From positions 2,495,082-2,559,081 of the forward strand of contig JAFMSR010000001.1 of NCBI GenBank assembly GCA_022818135.1: a stretch of 64,000 nt of DNA. Reading direction: 5' to 3'. The position numbers and the translations under genes are program-made. How positions within the stretch are numbered: the first letter of the stretch is position 1; the number at the start of each line of letters is the position of its first letter. Below are positions 14,263-26,544 of this stretch, one piece after another. Source of the DNA: Saxidomus purpurata. Lineage: Eukaryota; Mollusca; Bivalvia; Venerida; Veneridae. The notes below the pieces were generated by a model that worked only from the letters and a program-made list of their open reading frames with translations, had not been told where the DNA came from and did not search any database.

Positions 14263-14904
14263 TTTTAGCTCGCCTGGCTACACCAGGGTGAGCTTTTCTG
14301 ATTGATGATTGTCCGTCATTCGTCGTACATCGTCAGTCGTCCGTCAACATTTTGATTCAAATGACAACTCCTCTGAAAGTGCTAGGCCAATCTTGATAAA
14401 ACTATGCCGGAATGTTTCTTGCATGAAGCTCTACCAAGATTGATCAAAGAATTCCATTCCATGCAGAACTCTGGTTGCTTGGCAACAAATAGGAAAAACT
14501 TTAAAATCATCTCCTCTGAAACCACAAGGCCTAGGCTTAGATATTTGGCATGTGCTTGTCTGTGGACCTTACCAAGTTGTTCAAATTCACCCCGGGTCAA
14601 ATTGACCCGGTGGTCACTTAGTTTTTGCAAAGGCTTATATAGGAAAAACTTTAAAAATCTTCTTCTCTGAAACCGCTGGGCCTAGAGCTTAGATATTTGG
14701 CATGTAGCATTGTCTAGTGGACCTCTACCAATTGTTCAAATTATGACCTCCGGGTCAAAATTGACCCCACACAGGGAGTCACTTAGTTTTACATAGCCTT
14801 ATATAGGAAAACCTATTTGGTATATCACATTATCTACTGATCTTCCACCAGGCAAGTGGACTTGTACCAAGGTGAGCGATATAGGGCCATCTTGGTCCTC
14901 TTGT
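14263..14904. mobile_element. Interspersed repeat, shorter copy of the 10433-12897 element
   Basis: It begins TTTTAGCTCGCCTGGCTA and ends GGCCATCTTGGTCCTCTTGT, the same termini as the larger copy. Near the left end TCGCCTGGCTACACCAGGGTGAGC forms a hairpin (GGCTACACC region). Internally two copies of a roughly 130-bp module (TTTAAAATCATCTCCTCTGA and TTTAAAAATCTTCTTCTCTG) are followed by TTGGCATGT and CCGGGTCAAATTGACCCGG, the latter being palindromic. Confidence 0.65.
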
Positions 14905-15319
14905 TTGATACAGGACATGTTTATGAGCTTCGAAAACCTCACTTAAATTTGGAATTTCAAAGGGAACTTGTTAATACTTAAACTTTTTTTTATTCATTAT
15001 CATTATCTATGGTGTGGAAATCTGCAAGTGCCATGACTTACCAAGTGTCAGAAAACATACAATAATTCAGGAAAAATTGGGGGGGGAAATGCCTTTTACT
15101 ATTCCGTTTGAATGAATCAAATTTGATTTTAAATTACATGTATGTTACAGTGATTTTATGCCTACATTGCCACTTTCATCATGACAGTTCATCTGGAAGG
15201 TTTATACATCATTGTATCATCAGACCAGTAGACCCTGTGCAGTTTGAGAGTACAAATAATGACATATGCAGATACTTATTGGAAACCATGTAAACATGTT
15301 TTGTATTCTGTACTTTCAG

Positions 15320-15400
15320 GAAAGTCGAAGATCATTTGGTGATTTAAGTGTTCGCGGACGGACAGCCAGTTCTGATCAACTTGCAAATCGGCCATTTTGA
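15320..15400 (+). CDS. Terminal coding exon of the unrecognised gene
   Basis: Following the TGTACTTTCAG acceptor, 26 codons end in TGA at 15398-15400. Joined to the 2261-2422 exon the C-terminus reads GEGDE|ESRRSFGDLSV and ends SDQLANRPF. The arginine/serine motif ESRRSFGDL resembles a phosphorylatable tail. Both splice ends are phase 0, which is the main support for pairing the two exons. No family is assigned. Confidence 0.6.
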   Translation, partial: ESRRSFGDLSVRGRTASSDQLANRPF

Positions 15401-16250
15401 CCATGACTATTTCTTAATTACATTAAATATGTTTTAGTATATTATGATTCAAAAGAATCGGTACCAGGATCAACCTTGTAGGAATTTTCCGAGCGAACGC
15501 TTCAAAATGTGACTAAAAACGTCAAAACTCACCAGTCAAGACTCTTACTGGCTCTTCGATTTAGTGATTTCTGTAATGTGGCTACAAAGTGCTTCTATAC
15601 TGCTACAGTGTTGTCAGAGTCAGGGGAAAACACTTGATTTGTGAACACTGACCTAACTGTAAATATAAAAAACAACAGTAATGTAAAAAAAAGAGAATTT
15701 GCTACATCTGTTGTTTTGTGAAGAAAGAAACCATCACCAGTCTTCAAGCCTGCTGTATTATAAGACTTCCGCAAAGTTGCTTTTGGTATTGATGTGTTGT
15801 GATGTAAGACATTGCCAATAATATAACATTGTCTTCTGCTTCAAACCACCTTTCACAGTCCATTATATACTGTAAATTCTCATTTGAACACATAACCATA
15901 TTGAATATTTGCTATAGTCACAAAAGCTGCTTTTTGTGCACAGTTTGGTACTGGTATCTGCCAACATATTTCCAGAGAGTGCAGAATTGTAACAGAGCAA
16001 AATTTTATTGATGTTAATATACATTTGGTCTATGATGTAAGTAAATAGGAACAAATTTTGCATCAGACAATAACAAATTTATTGTTGCATAGTTTTGAGA
16101 GGATGTAAAATTGCTGCTGTGTGCAGAAAGAAGATATTGGTACATCAATGTGCACAGATATTGACTTAAGAGCTTGTTGAAGGTGTAGAATAGCAGTGGT
16201 TGTAAACAGTGTTATATTTTTGGCACAATGCCAATAAAATCCAGTTGTTA
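15401..16250 (+). other. Probable 3' UTR with poly(A) signal
   Basis: No exon follows the TGA at 15400. The sequence is AT-rich and an AATAAA occurs at 16233-16238, a plausible end of the transcript. Exact end unknown. Confidence 0.4.
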
Positions 16251-19200
16251 CATTACCATTATTACTATTATATGGGACAATGATGTTTTAACAGTGTTTT
16301 TGTTAAAGTATTAAGGGTATTTGTGTTATCAATGGATTTGTTTTTAAAAAGTTATATAAAAACTGTATCACTTGTCTGGAAATGGTTTTCCGGCGAAGAA
16401 AAGTGATACAGATTTGAGAAAAGAACACCTGCTATCTCATCTGCAGAGACATACTGACTGAGAGTCACTGAGGTCAAGATTTTATAATTCAAATACTGTA
16501 TTTACTCGCATAAATTTTTAACAAAATTTTGAACTGCTGAAGAAAGCATACTGTGCAGTTATCTTACTTGAACTGCCAGCTTATAAGATAAAAAAGGAAA
16601 TGAATACTTAGAAGTAAATTTTATATTTAATGCAAATTGACATCCTGCCCCTAGATATCAAAACAAGGAATGTTTAAAAAGCCGAGTAAAGGTTTAGTGA
16701 CTGCAGTCTAATCATGATCTGCACTTTTCACTGTTCAGTCAATTAATTTTTCAATGAAAACCCATGAAATTAATTAAGGGTACTTTCCAAATAAAAATTT
16801 GGACAAGTTTATTTTAGAAATTTTGCATGCTAGTGTTTACCTTCTTTACGGTACCAGTGACTTTCAGTCGGTATGTTTGTGATATTTTATAAGTTGTTCA
16901 ATCATGGTGAATCTTGATCCTCTCAAAGAACAATTAGACTGTGGTCTCAATATTTTACATATGTACTGTACATAGATCTAATATACTTTATACTTCATTG
17001 CATTCATCTCGCATGTTATTTCAATTAACCATTGTATCATTTAGCTTGATCAGATACACATTCTGTTGATACACAGTTTGTTAAACTCACCATTTAATCT
17101 GTTTTAAGAGAAAGTATGATGTGGGCTATGATTCTGACCTTGATGAGGTTCAAGGTCATTTGTAAAGCACATAGTGCGGTTTAGCAGTAAACTTTTAGAG
17201 TAGAATTATTTAATTGTGTAGCACATAAAAAAACATCCTGCAAAAATTGCTTACTTCACATACTGTGATTGCTATATATATATTGTTAAGTGGAAAATTC
17301 TCAAATTTAGGGATTGGTGCAAAACCATTGTAACTGTATAGATACTGTATTGTTGCAGGAATCCTGTGATGTATGTACACTATTTAACTCTACTGTTCTC
17401 TCCTTAGGGCCTAAGATCATTAAAATGAGAGCAGTCTTAAATCTTTGCCTTCGGTTTGGTCAATTTTGAAGCTAATCTTCATTCTAGCCAATCAGAGGCC
17501 TCAGATTTTAGACTGGTCTCACAAAATAGGTTTTATAGGTATAGGGCCAGATGGCCCAACTGTAAAATGTCGGTTAGATCACTTGTTGTCTTATATTTGC
17601 AATAGGTGATAATAGTTTTATGGTACCGAATTGTGGGGTGTTAATCTTAAGCGAGACAATATGTTGTCTTACAAGACAGTGAATTAAATTGGTTTTTCTG
17701 CTTCACATCATAAAACATTAATATTCATTATTATCACTAGTAAATCAGTTGGAGTAGTCATACACGTGTTGGTTTTATTACCAAGTGATTTTAGAAAGAA
17801 AGAAAATAAATGAAACTGATGCTTGATGATTTTCGATGAAACAATTTAAAAAAATTCAACTCGTACTCTCCTGGCAGAAAACCCATTGCCGAGTATTATC
17901 AAAATTGAAGAATGAAAGTTTAGCATATCCAGGGTAGAACAAAATGAGACATTTAAGATGCTAATAGCAAAAAGTACATTAATGTAAATCTTTCGTTTTA
18001 CTAACTAACAGCATAAGAATTTTATTCGAAATCAAGTATACTGCTCTACACTGGTTTACTGGATTTGATAATTGATGAAGAGTCTTTAACATTCCTGAAG
18101 CATATCATCTGCTGTAAATTCTTAAAAGTGATTTCACGTCATGTTTGTTGCTGTACAATGTCGGCGTCTGTGGTTTCATATAATTTTTGTTCGTGCGTCT
18201 TCATGAACAATCAGCTGAGCACTGTCATGTAGAAAGGTAAAAAAAAGGGGTCATTCTTAATATTCTTGACAAAAAATTAACAACAGGTTAATCTTATGCC
18301 ATGATCGTTAGTGATGGATGGATTTGGAGCCATGGTTTGATGTATCAGTAATAGTAATTTAAAATCCGATGAGGAGGGATTGTTCATTAATATTCGAAAA
18401 TTTTCTTCCTTAAATATTTATGCAATAATTTATTTAAAGGTGTTCCCAGGTTTGTTTCAGAGACCGCATAATCATATCTTGCGCTGACTGCAAAACTGTA
18501 GTAATTCCTTTATTTCATAAGAGATAGACATTTTGTGGTCAACCCTCGATGTGCCTACAAATATAACACACCAACACACCCTTTTACCCGAAAGATTTTA
18601 CATGACAGGACTCAGCTGGTTTGTCGCAGATATGAGTTTAGTTGCCTTTACATTGACTTAAGATTTGTGCTTCTTACAAACGTTGTGCTTGCCATCTTGT
18701 GATCTATATTTAGCTACAATCATGCCTCAGATATGCATTTTATGTCTGTACTCGTCACTTTATATTGAGCATAAATTTCGTACAAATGGGAAGAATTGCA
18801 ATAGATGGGGGTGTCGAGTGTGACTTTGTTTTGACTAGGTGCAAAACGACAAATGAACAAAAGTTGAAAGTGTAGAATGGAAGTTCTTGTATTTTTCGGC
18901 TTTTGTGTGTTTAAATGACACTTCCTTTATAATGATTTTGAAGATGCTAGTACGATGGACATTTTTTAATTTTAAGAAAGATTTAGTTGTTTTATTCATT
19001 TGGTATTTGGCACAGTGTTAGGATTTTCTATCATGTTACGACACTGTCTACACTCCAAACTTGATACAGTGACATTGTCTTGTGTTTATGGTTTGCAGGT
19101 TTCAGAATTAATTCGGTTTGAATATTCATTATGGAATTAGGGTTTGAATATTCATTATGAAACCTTAAGAATGATGGTAGATTCTGAATGAGTTATTCAT

Positions 19201-19429
19201 GTGATAGAAAATTTTGTATGTGCAAGAGTTCCCCAGCAAATGTCAGTGGCTAATATTTACACATAAATGTAAAAACATATTTCATGCAGTGCTAATTTTG
19301 TTCAAATCGCCATGGTAACTTTCCAGAGATTGATTTGTGTTATAGCTCTTGTCGGATGTTATAATGGCTGTGACAAGGAGAAGATATGTCTGAAATTGTT
19401 TCTTTTTATCTCTGCTAAGGTTTTGAGTA
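16251..19429. other. Intergenic sequence, no gene seen
   Basis: I see no exon, RNA gene or intact mobile element. The only small structure is a local duplication of GGTTTGAATATTCATTATG around 19117-19160. Confidence 0.45.
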
Positions 19430-19557
19430 AAGACCAGTGCAGACCATGATCTGGTTTAAGAATGTTACTACAGACCATGATCATGCTAATGGATGAAACA
19501 ATGCAGACCATGATTTGGGAGTGAAACCGTAGACCATATGTAACAGTGTAGATCATA
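19430..19557. repeat. Short tandem array running into the assembly gap
   Basis: The phrase AGACCATGATC or a close variant recurs about every 30-35 bp (five or six times) right up to the first N. An unresolved longer array probably caused the gap. Confidence 0.6.
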
Positions 19558-20057
19558 NNNNNNNNNNNNNNNNNNNNNNNNNNNNNNNNNNNNNNNNNNN
19601 NNNNNNNNNNNNNNNNNNNNNNNNNNNNNNNNNNNNNNNNNNNNNNNNNNNNNNNNNNNNNNNNNNNNNNNNNNNNNNNNNNNNNNNNNNNNNNNNNNNN
19701 NNNNNNNNNNNNNNNNNNNNNNNNNNNNNNNNNNNNNNNNNNNNNNNNNNNNNNNNNNNNNNNNNNNNNNNNNNNNNNNNNNNNNNNNNNNNNNNNNNNN
19801 NNNNNNNNNNNNNNNNNNNNNNNNNNNNNNNNNNNNNNNNNNNNNNNNNNNNNNNNNNNNNNNNNNNNNNNNNNNNNNNNNNNNNNNNNNNNNNNNNNNN
19901 NNNNNNNNNNNNNNNNNNNNNNNNNNNNNNNNNNNNNNNNNNNNNNNNNNNNNNNNNNNNNNNNNNNNNNNNNNNNNNNNNNNNNNNNNNNNNNNNNNNN
20001 NNNNNNNNNNNNNNNNNNNNNNNNNNNNNNNNNNNNNNNNNNNNNNNNNNNNNNNNN
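19558..20057. other. Assembly gap, 500 N
   Basis: Exactly 500 ambiguous bases, the usual placeholder for a scaffold join of unknown size. Order and distance across it are therefore not certain. Confidence 0.98.
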
Positions 20058-20586
20058 ATAACTGCTATTATACAAACAATTGGAGTGATCAGTTCTTGTT
20101 GTGCCTATGTTATTTATTAAAATTATCCAAATATCATGTACACCGAGTTGTTTGTCTTTATTCCAGATACACTGTGTCACATTGGGATTGCTATGTTTGC
20201 CAGCCTTGGTTGTCTTTGTTGCAAGGAAAATCTTGCATACATTCAAGGATTATGTCTGAATGTTTTTCTGGGAAAGTTTCATAATGTGAAGGCACATGGA
20301 GGCAAAACTTCAGATGCTTTATAATTCAATTAAAAGAAACTCAGTTGTTCCTTTGAAAGTTGAAACACTTGTGTACCATCAAGACACCGATGTGTAAGCA
20401 AGAGTAGATAACTCTGTGATTCTTTTATTGTACTTAGAAACGCCTAGTTAAAGTCTTTTATACAACTGGCACTGTTATGCACATATATCATCTTGCTACT
20501 TACAGCCCTTGTTTATATAGATCCTTGTTTTGCCTTTTACTGCCAATGTTTTGTATTATTGGCAAGCATTGAGGAAAGTTGAGCGT

Positions 20587-20612
20587 GCTGTCTCCTACTG
20601 ACAGCTCTTGTT
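20587..20612 (+). mobile_element. Right-end fragment of the GTCGAGC TIR element
   Basis: GAGCGTGCTGTCTCCTACTG followed by ACAGCTCTTG matches the right end of the 10503-11888 element, with a stem CTGTC/GACAG. The rest of the copy is not recognisable upstream and may have been lost or lie beyond the N gap. Confidence 0.5.
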
Positions 20613-20939
20613 TGTCAAATTCTAGTAATTTAAAGGCCCTAAAAGTATGTTGAAGCATTTCAGCAATTTAAGGGCCATAAGTCCACAGCGGCTGCAGCAA
20701 TGTAGCTGGTTATTAAACTTTGCCAGGATTTTACTGACAGGTTGATCTTAAGCAGCAGTTACCTCTATAATATTGATTTTAGATCACTGGATCAATTATA
20801 AAAGTCTTTTCTATTATGTTCAATAAGACGAGAACCGTTGGGCCTATCTTCAAACACTAGAAAGTGAGGTTGGTCTTTACTAGTAGATTACACCTACTGA
20901 TTTGAGGTCAAACCAGGGGTCATTTGACCTACCAATCTT

Positions 20940-21450
20940 TTTAAGCAGTTTTTTTCAGGGAAAACCTGCTTATTAGAATGGCTATGTCGGGCAGATGGGC
21001 GGGCTTAAGACGGGCATCAAACATTTGTTTTACGCTTAATAACTTTAGTAAGGAGTGAGCAATTGCAATGAAACTTGGTGTGTAGGTAGCTTGTGTGGAG
21101 AGAAAGCTTGGGATTGCATTATTTTGGGGTCACTAGGGTCAAGGTCAATGTTACTAAAAATAGAAAAATGGTTTCCGCTCAATAATTCATGTTTGGAGTG
21201 CTCAATTGCAATGAAACTTGGAGTGTAGGTAGCTTGCGTGGAGAGGAAGCTTGGGATTGCATTTGGGGTCACTAGGGTCAAGGTCACTGTTACTAAAATA
21301 GTGAAATGGTTTCTGCTTAATAACTAAAGTAAGGAGTGACGAGGGTCAAGATCACTGGCTATCTTTTTGGTCAAGGTCACCAGGTATTTTTCTTTTTTTA
21401 AATTCTACAATTTATACAGGGGCTGTTGAAACCTGCTTTTTCTTGTTTGT
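20940..21450. mobile_element. Interspersed repeat with two internal units
   Basis: The ends share GAAACCTGCTT (near 20961 as AAAACCTGCTTATTAG and near 21429 as GAAACCTGCTTTTTC). Two head-to-tail copies of a roughly 130-bp unit contain AATTGCAATGAAACTTGG, GTGTAGGTAGCTTG and GGGTCACTAGGGTCAAGGTC. No coding frame. Further degenerate GACCTTGACC-type phrases continue to about 21760, probably from another repeat. Confidence 0.6.
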
Positions 21451-22071
21451 TTTTAAGCAACACAATGAAATTTGAACTATATGTTTAGATTTGCATGCAG
21501 ACTTCAACTTTAATCTTGGCTGACCTTGACCTTATGACCTACTTTCCTGTTTTTGAGGCTACAGCAATGAAATTTGAACCATATGTACAGTTTTGAATGC
21601 AGATTTCAATTTTCACATTGGCTGACCTTGACCATTGGCCTAATTTCTGTTTTTTTTTCGAGCTAGAGATGAAATAAACACAGTTTTGTGCAGTTTTGCA
21701 AACTAATTTTCAAAATTCCTATTATATAACTGACCTTGATTATGACTTTTTGACCTACTTTCTATTTAATGTGTAATGGCAGTTTGGCGAAATCATTGTA
21801 ATTCGGATACATGTATAACCTATTAATGTCTATTTAAAAAGGTACAAATTTGAAAAGCGATTTTCGCTCGTTTTCGGCGTATAGAACAACACAGATTGAT
21901 GGAATCTGGGTGTTTTTGCTACTAGCATACTGTACACGTATGATTTTTCGCAATATGAAGTAAATAATTTGATTATTTGTTCAAAACTCAATTGCCTAAA
22001 TGGCATTTACTGACCTCCATGTATGGAACGAGAATCTCGTTTAAACAACTGAGCACAAAGCAAGTTGTCAG

Positions 22072-22158
22072 TTCGAGGGGTCAACGCGAAACTATTGTAT
22101 CTGCGTCTATTTCTATATACAATTAGACTAGTTTCGCGTTGATCCCTTGAGTTGCTAA
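22072..22158. repeat. Short inverted repeat
   Basis: GGGGTCAACGCGAAACTA and TAGTTTCGCGTTGATCCC are inverted copies with one mismatch, separated by about 40 bp. It may be a very small TIR element. It is about 570 bp beyond the 3' end of C1q gene A. Confidence 0.55.
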
Positions 22159-22730
22159 ATTTAGTACTTGCCAACTTCAATGCACCCGGCGGTACTGGAG
22201 AATCGCTTAGATGGTCTAAGTTTGCCCAGATTGCCTTGATGCGTCTGACATTTTGACATAGTGTAATCAATATCAAAGATACTGTGGTAAATTTTAAATG
22301 GGAATTGCTACTTGTACTTTATTACTGATCTTACATTATCAAGATTAACGCTTAATACAAAGAAATTGACTTCCGGACGACCAGCCTAACATACGAGTAT
22401 ATAGCTCCCATTCTTCATACCCACCAATCCAACTGACATACACAACTGTTACAGCAGTCAGAACCATGCCCCCACCCACCCACACCTTATGTGAAAAAAC
22501 GGTTGGTAGTTTCTTACGGAGGATAGGGATCTAGTAAGGGTTTTCTGGTTTTCTCAGGAACGATGGTTAGGTAAACTGCCCATCTGAAGAAAAAAACATG
22601 ACCACGGGCGTTAAGCTCCTAAAACAACAACAACTACAGCAGTCAGAGTTCTTGAACCACAATATTAAATTTGACTGTGGCAAAGCAGTGTTGAAATTTA
22701 TTTGAACCAATTTATATCACACCGAAATCA

Positions 22731-23191
22731 CTAGCCAATTATGTTGCTTGGTTGGGTATAGTCGTAACTTAACAGAAATCCTGAGAATGTGGAATATAAA
22801 CTATCGGAGCCGAAAATTTCACCGGTAGCTTCGTGTAGCTCGATAGTGACTTCATCTCCTTGTTTTAGCTGGAGAATGATGGTTTGGCTGCTTGTGTCTG
22901 AAACTGAACTGAAACTCTGGGCGTAAGTGGTGCTTTTACGTTTTCCGTTCACTGCGAATTGGACCCAAACGTCGTGGTTTTGAAGTGCGCGAACAGTCAC
23001 GAAAAACAGGTACGTTCCGGGAACTGGAGCATCAAAGACGCCGTTACTGGCATTGTATCCGTTGCCAACGTTGGTGAACACGTAGTCAAACACAATATCC
23101 TGTAGGGTTCCAGGATGTGAAATTGTCTTGGACAAAGCGGCACTGAAGGCCACAACAATTACCGTCTGCCGTATTCGTCTGACAGCTGCCT
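22731..23191 (-). CDS. C1q gene A, exon 2 (C1q domain)
   Basis: Exon 2 of a secreted coiled-coil/C1q protein; exon 1 is at 30094-30451. It opens after a TGTCATTTCAG acceptor (- strand) in phase 1 and encodes 152 residues plus stop (TAG at 22731-22733), for a full protein of about 272 residues. C1q hallmarks in order are AVRRIRQTV lead, VAFSAALSKT first strand, IVFDYVFTNVGNGYN, a GTYLFFVTVRAL strand, TSSQTIILQLKQGDEV, and the closing YSTFSGFLL strand, ending QPSNIIG. A poly(A) signal AATAAA is 29 bases past the stop (22697-22702). This is the only cluster member on the - strand. It has N-to-S and H-to-D changes in the NGYN loop (NGYNASNGVFDAP) that could alter ligand or metal contacts. Family known: C1q/TNF superfamily, pattern recognition in molluscs; ligand not inferable. 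Confidence 0.88.
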
Positions 23192-25303
23192 CTGAAATGA
23201 CATAGTGATAAAGTCAGTGATTTTGGGTGCGCTGGCTTATTTGTGATACCTCACGTCGGGAAATACATACACACGATCTTCATGGACTCATGGTGGCATT
23301 CAAAATTCAACAATAGATATTCCAGATTATTAAAGATTCTTAAGAAGTCTCGTCCACTCGTCTCTTATATGGTACTACATGTAGTAATGAAAAATGCTAG
23401 CGCTCTGTCTAATATTCGAAGGTGGGTAGTTTCAGTACCCGAAAGTGACTGAACTTGAGCTGAAACAAATTGGAAATAAAAAAGTAAATGTTTGTATATA
23501 CACTCAACAAAATTCCTCAACGGTCACTTCAATAATTTGTGCAAATAGGTGTTTATGCCCCGCACGCGCAAAACGTGCTATAATGGTCAACATGCCTAAT
23601 TCAATTACTTTCATCGCGAGCCGGCTAAAAATATCAATAATTCGCTACATTACCCGTGTGAATACATGCATTATTAGAAAAATTATAATACTATATAAAC
23701 TGACCGATTCATCCCCAGAAATATCTTCAAATTCATCGGCTTATCGGCGAAATTGTCTCCCCTGAAAGCAGCTTATCGGGTTTATCGATCAAGCGTTATC
23801 GGTCAATTTATGCGCATTGAAATTATAGAGGAGCATCCCCAACTATTTTAACCATCGTGTATTGGAAAACCGATATGCGTTTTTACAAAGAGTAAAGAAG
23901 GATATTATTAAATAACTCGTCATAACTTTCTTTCTGTTTAACATAAAAAATTTGTCATTATCACAAATGTTAGTTTAATTTGTCTGCCATTTCATGAATA
24001 TTTTTTGTCAATCTAAAGTATTAAATCAATGGTCCTTTTTACGTTTAAAAACCATCACCGGCCGTTTTTACGGGCATTGAATTATAGTGGAAACGCGAAA
24101 CAATGCCAGTTTAGGTGCAAATATTGCATTTTAATTCAAATGTTCACCTTTTTGCTAAAATAACAGAACAAATGTCACTATTACGATGTCTCGATATTTC
24201 ATTTTACTTTTTAGATATATAAAAATAATTATGTTTAATGGATATCTTTGCAGTCCTTTTTAAGTTTAACTCAACTAACCTGTTATGTTTAAATAAGAAT
24301 TTACCGCTTCGGCAGTACTCGGCATTTTACGTAAGGCACATTCTTTTAACGCCGATACTTAGTATGTTTTTAAAGTTAATTCGCTTGATCAACGTTAATA
24401 ACTATTTTTCACGAATATTACCAAGGGCATGTTTATAAAACTAATTAACTGATTCGTATCCCAAATAAGACTTCATATTAAAACATATGAATAAAAAAAT
24501 TAAGTACATTGTCATTGAAAGCATAATTATTGAACTGATACAAAAGCGTTATAATAGTTAGGAATTCAAACAAAACCTTGTGACCGGATCGCACCTGGGG
24601 TAAGAGGGGTAGGGGTAGTGTCGTCAGGACATAGGTGATATTACTTGTTCAATGTATATTGTCAATATCATTAAAATAACGTAAGACTGTTTTCAACGCG
24701 ATTGTTACTCTTATTCTTCACACGGTACTTGTAAATGGAATTGAATTACATGTTTCATTAACATTTATAAGTAAAGCAAATGCATCATAATAAAGGATAA
24801 ATAGATATAATCATTTAAATTGATATTACAAATTGACAACGATTCAAATAATCTTTACACTTGAATGGGGTTAAAGTGGATCAGTTTTATGACCCTTAAT
24901 CGTTTTACCTATCTATTATCGGGTGAAGTAATTTCCTGTCTTTGTTTCACGGACACGCGTTTCTTGCATACGCAGTGTTGTATAATATATCGGTCTGTAC
25001 CCTGAAGCTTTTATAAACATTTTACAGTATATAATTTTTTAATAAGATGCATTTTTTTTGTAAACAAGTTGATTAAATTATATACAGCCGCGGCTATATA
25101 AGATTCCAGCATGTCGCATATATGTATTTATTGTATAGTTTTATCGTTGGTACCGGATAATCCATATTACCAACGCCTCCAGAAGAGTTTTAAAGTTGTT
25201 TTAGTTTTCGGGGGATAGTGCATGCTACGGAACCTTTCCCGTTCAAGAGACAGTCCCTAGTTATTTAACATGCCCGATGTACACCTCGGTCTTAGGTCTC
25301 ATC

Positions 25304-25337
25304 AAGGTCTTTCAAATAGTACTATTTGAAAGACCTT
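25304..25337. repeat. Perfect 34-bp palindrome flanked by a 9-bp direct repeat
   Basis: AAGGTCTTTCAAATAGT is followed immediately by its exact reverse complement with no spacer. GGTCTCATC occurs at 25295-25303 and again at 25338-25346, directly abutting both sides, as a target-site duplication would. Confidence 0.85.
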
Positions 25338-25370
25338 GGTCTCATCCGGAAGACCATTAGTTATGTTAAT

Positions 25371-25445
25371 AGAGGAGCGGGGTCGAACTTGCGACCCCTT
25401 GTCCACCAGTCCAGAACGTTAACCACTAGACCACTGAACCGCTCA
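25371..25445 (-). mobile_element. tRNA-like sequence, probably a SINE head or tRNA pseudogene
   Basis: On the - strand it reads GAGCGGTTCAGTGGTCTAGTGG (A-box TGGTCTAGTGG) and later GCAAGTTCGACCCCGCTC (B-box AGTTCGACCC). The outer six bases GAGCGG and CCGCTC can pair as an acceptor stem. The T-arm does not pair canonically (GGGGTCG/CGACCCC forms a 7-bp stem with a 6-base loop instead), so it is not a functional tRNA gene by eye. Confidence 0.5.
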
Positions 25446-26544
25446 AACATGTAGCAGAGTGTCACAATCAAGGCTAATACACATCTGATTTACTATACAT
25501 GTTTATAATTAGCTAGTGATGAAATTTAAACTAATGAAGTTATTTTATAATCATAAAATTATAGGCATAATCATATACAACATTTCCCCTTTTTAATGAT
25601 TGTTGCCTTTTATTTGAGACTTCATTAATTTTGCCTGTTTTAAATTTAAAATCACAACTGTCATTTCATTATAGTCAAACGCGCAAAATGTGCCAGTTTT
25701 ACGCGTAGCGCATACGCTATAGCAACTTTTTACGATCCCGAACGTAACAGAATAAAACATGGTGATATCATTTAAATAAAAAGGGAATCATAAAAAAATG
25801 TTCGTTTTTAGTTTTTTCAAACGTGTATATGTATATTTTTTTTCCAACTGTCGCGCTCGAACACTTCCGAATGATCGATCCGTCTGCTCGGTTATAGTGT
25901 TTTATGGCCGGACATTACGTAACATTTATAATGACCCGTAATAAAATACTGAAAGCTGTATATTGGGTTTTGTTTTATGCATTATATATCGATTCAAAAG
26001 AAAAAATCTGTCAATGAAAATAATAGATTTTACTGAATTCTAGAACTATACAATGATAATTTATATAACTTTTCATCATATTTCATACAAGACCCGTATG
26101 TTTTATTAATAATAATATTATCATTTACCTAATTTTAAGTCTGCTTTTAAATTTAAAACCTATTTATGTTTTTTTCTTCTCTTTTTCAATCACTTGGACA
26201 GAGACATATTTTATAAATGTCTAAATTGAAATAGTGGTTTTCGCTATTCTGTGACCCCAGCGCCAATTGATTTAATTTGATAGGAAGGTGAAAATGTCAT
26301 TTTATGAAGTAGTGTAGAAAGGGAATGTCTTGAAGATCCACTTTTGTTTTCACAATACAGATGCAGTTAAAATCAGGTAGTCTAAATTCGCGTATGATTT
26401 GTCTTTTAAAGCTTTCCGAAGAAATGAATTTGTTTTTAAATTTTGTTTCCTCCTTTAACAATGTAACTTTTAGTGTGAAAAAAATGTATATAAACAAATC
26501 TTGATATGTGTGCAGACTTTTAAATTGGAAATGACCCAAACTTA

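Larger units (their letters stand above)
2423..15319 (+). other. 12.9 kb intron of the unrecognised gene
   Basis: The intron is bounded by a GTGAGT donor and a TACTTTCAG acceptor, so it joins codon-complete exons (phase 0). It contains a minisatellite (about 7.9-8.3 kb), a small TIR element (9.57-9.78 kb), nested repeats (10.4-12.9 kb), a purine-rich tract (13.2-13.56 kb) and another interspersed repeat (14.3-14.9 kb). Outside those I see no exon. A hydrophobic open frame at 4591-4824 has no splice or promoter support. Confidence 0.5.

Noticed and set aside
19359..20246. 295-codon - strand frame across the assembly gap
   Set aside because: Most of it is N translated as X; the flanking real codons give no protein-like sequence.
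22007..22276. 89-codon - strand frame
   Set aside because: Overlaps the short inverted repeat and has no family resemblance; likely chance.
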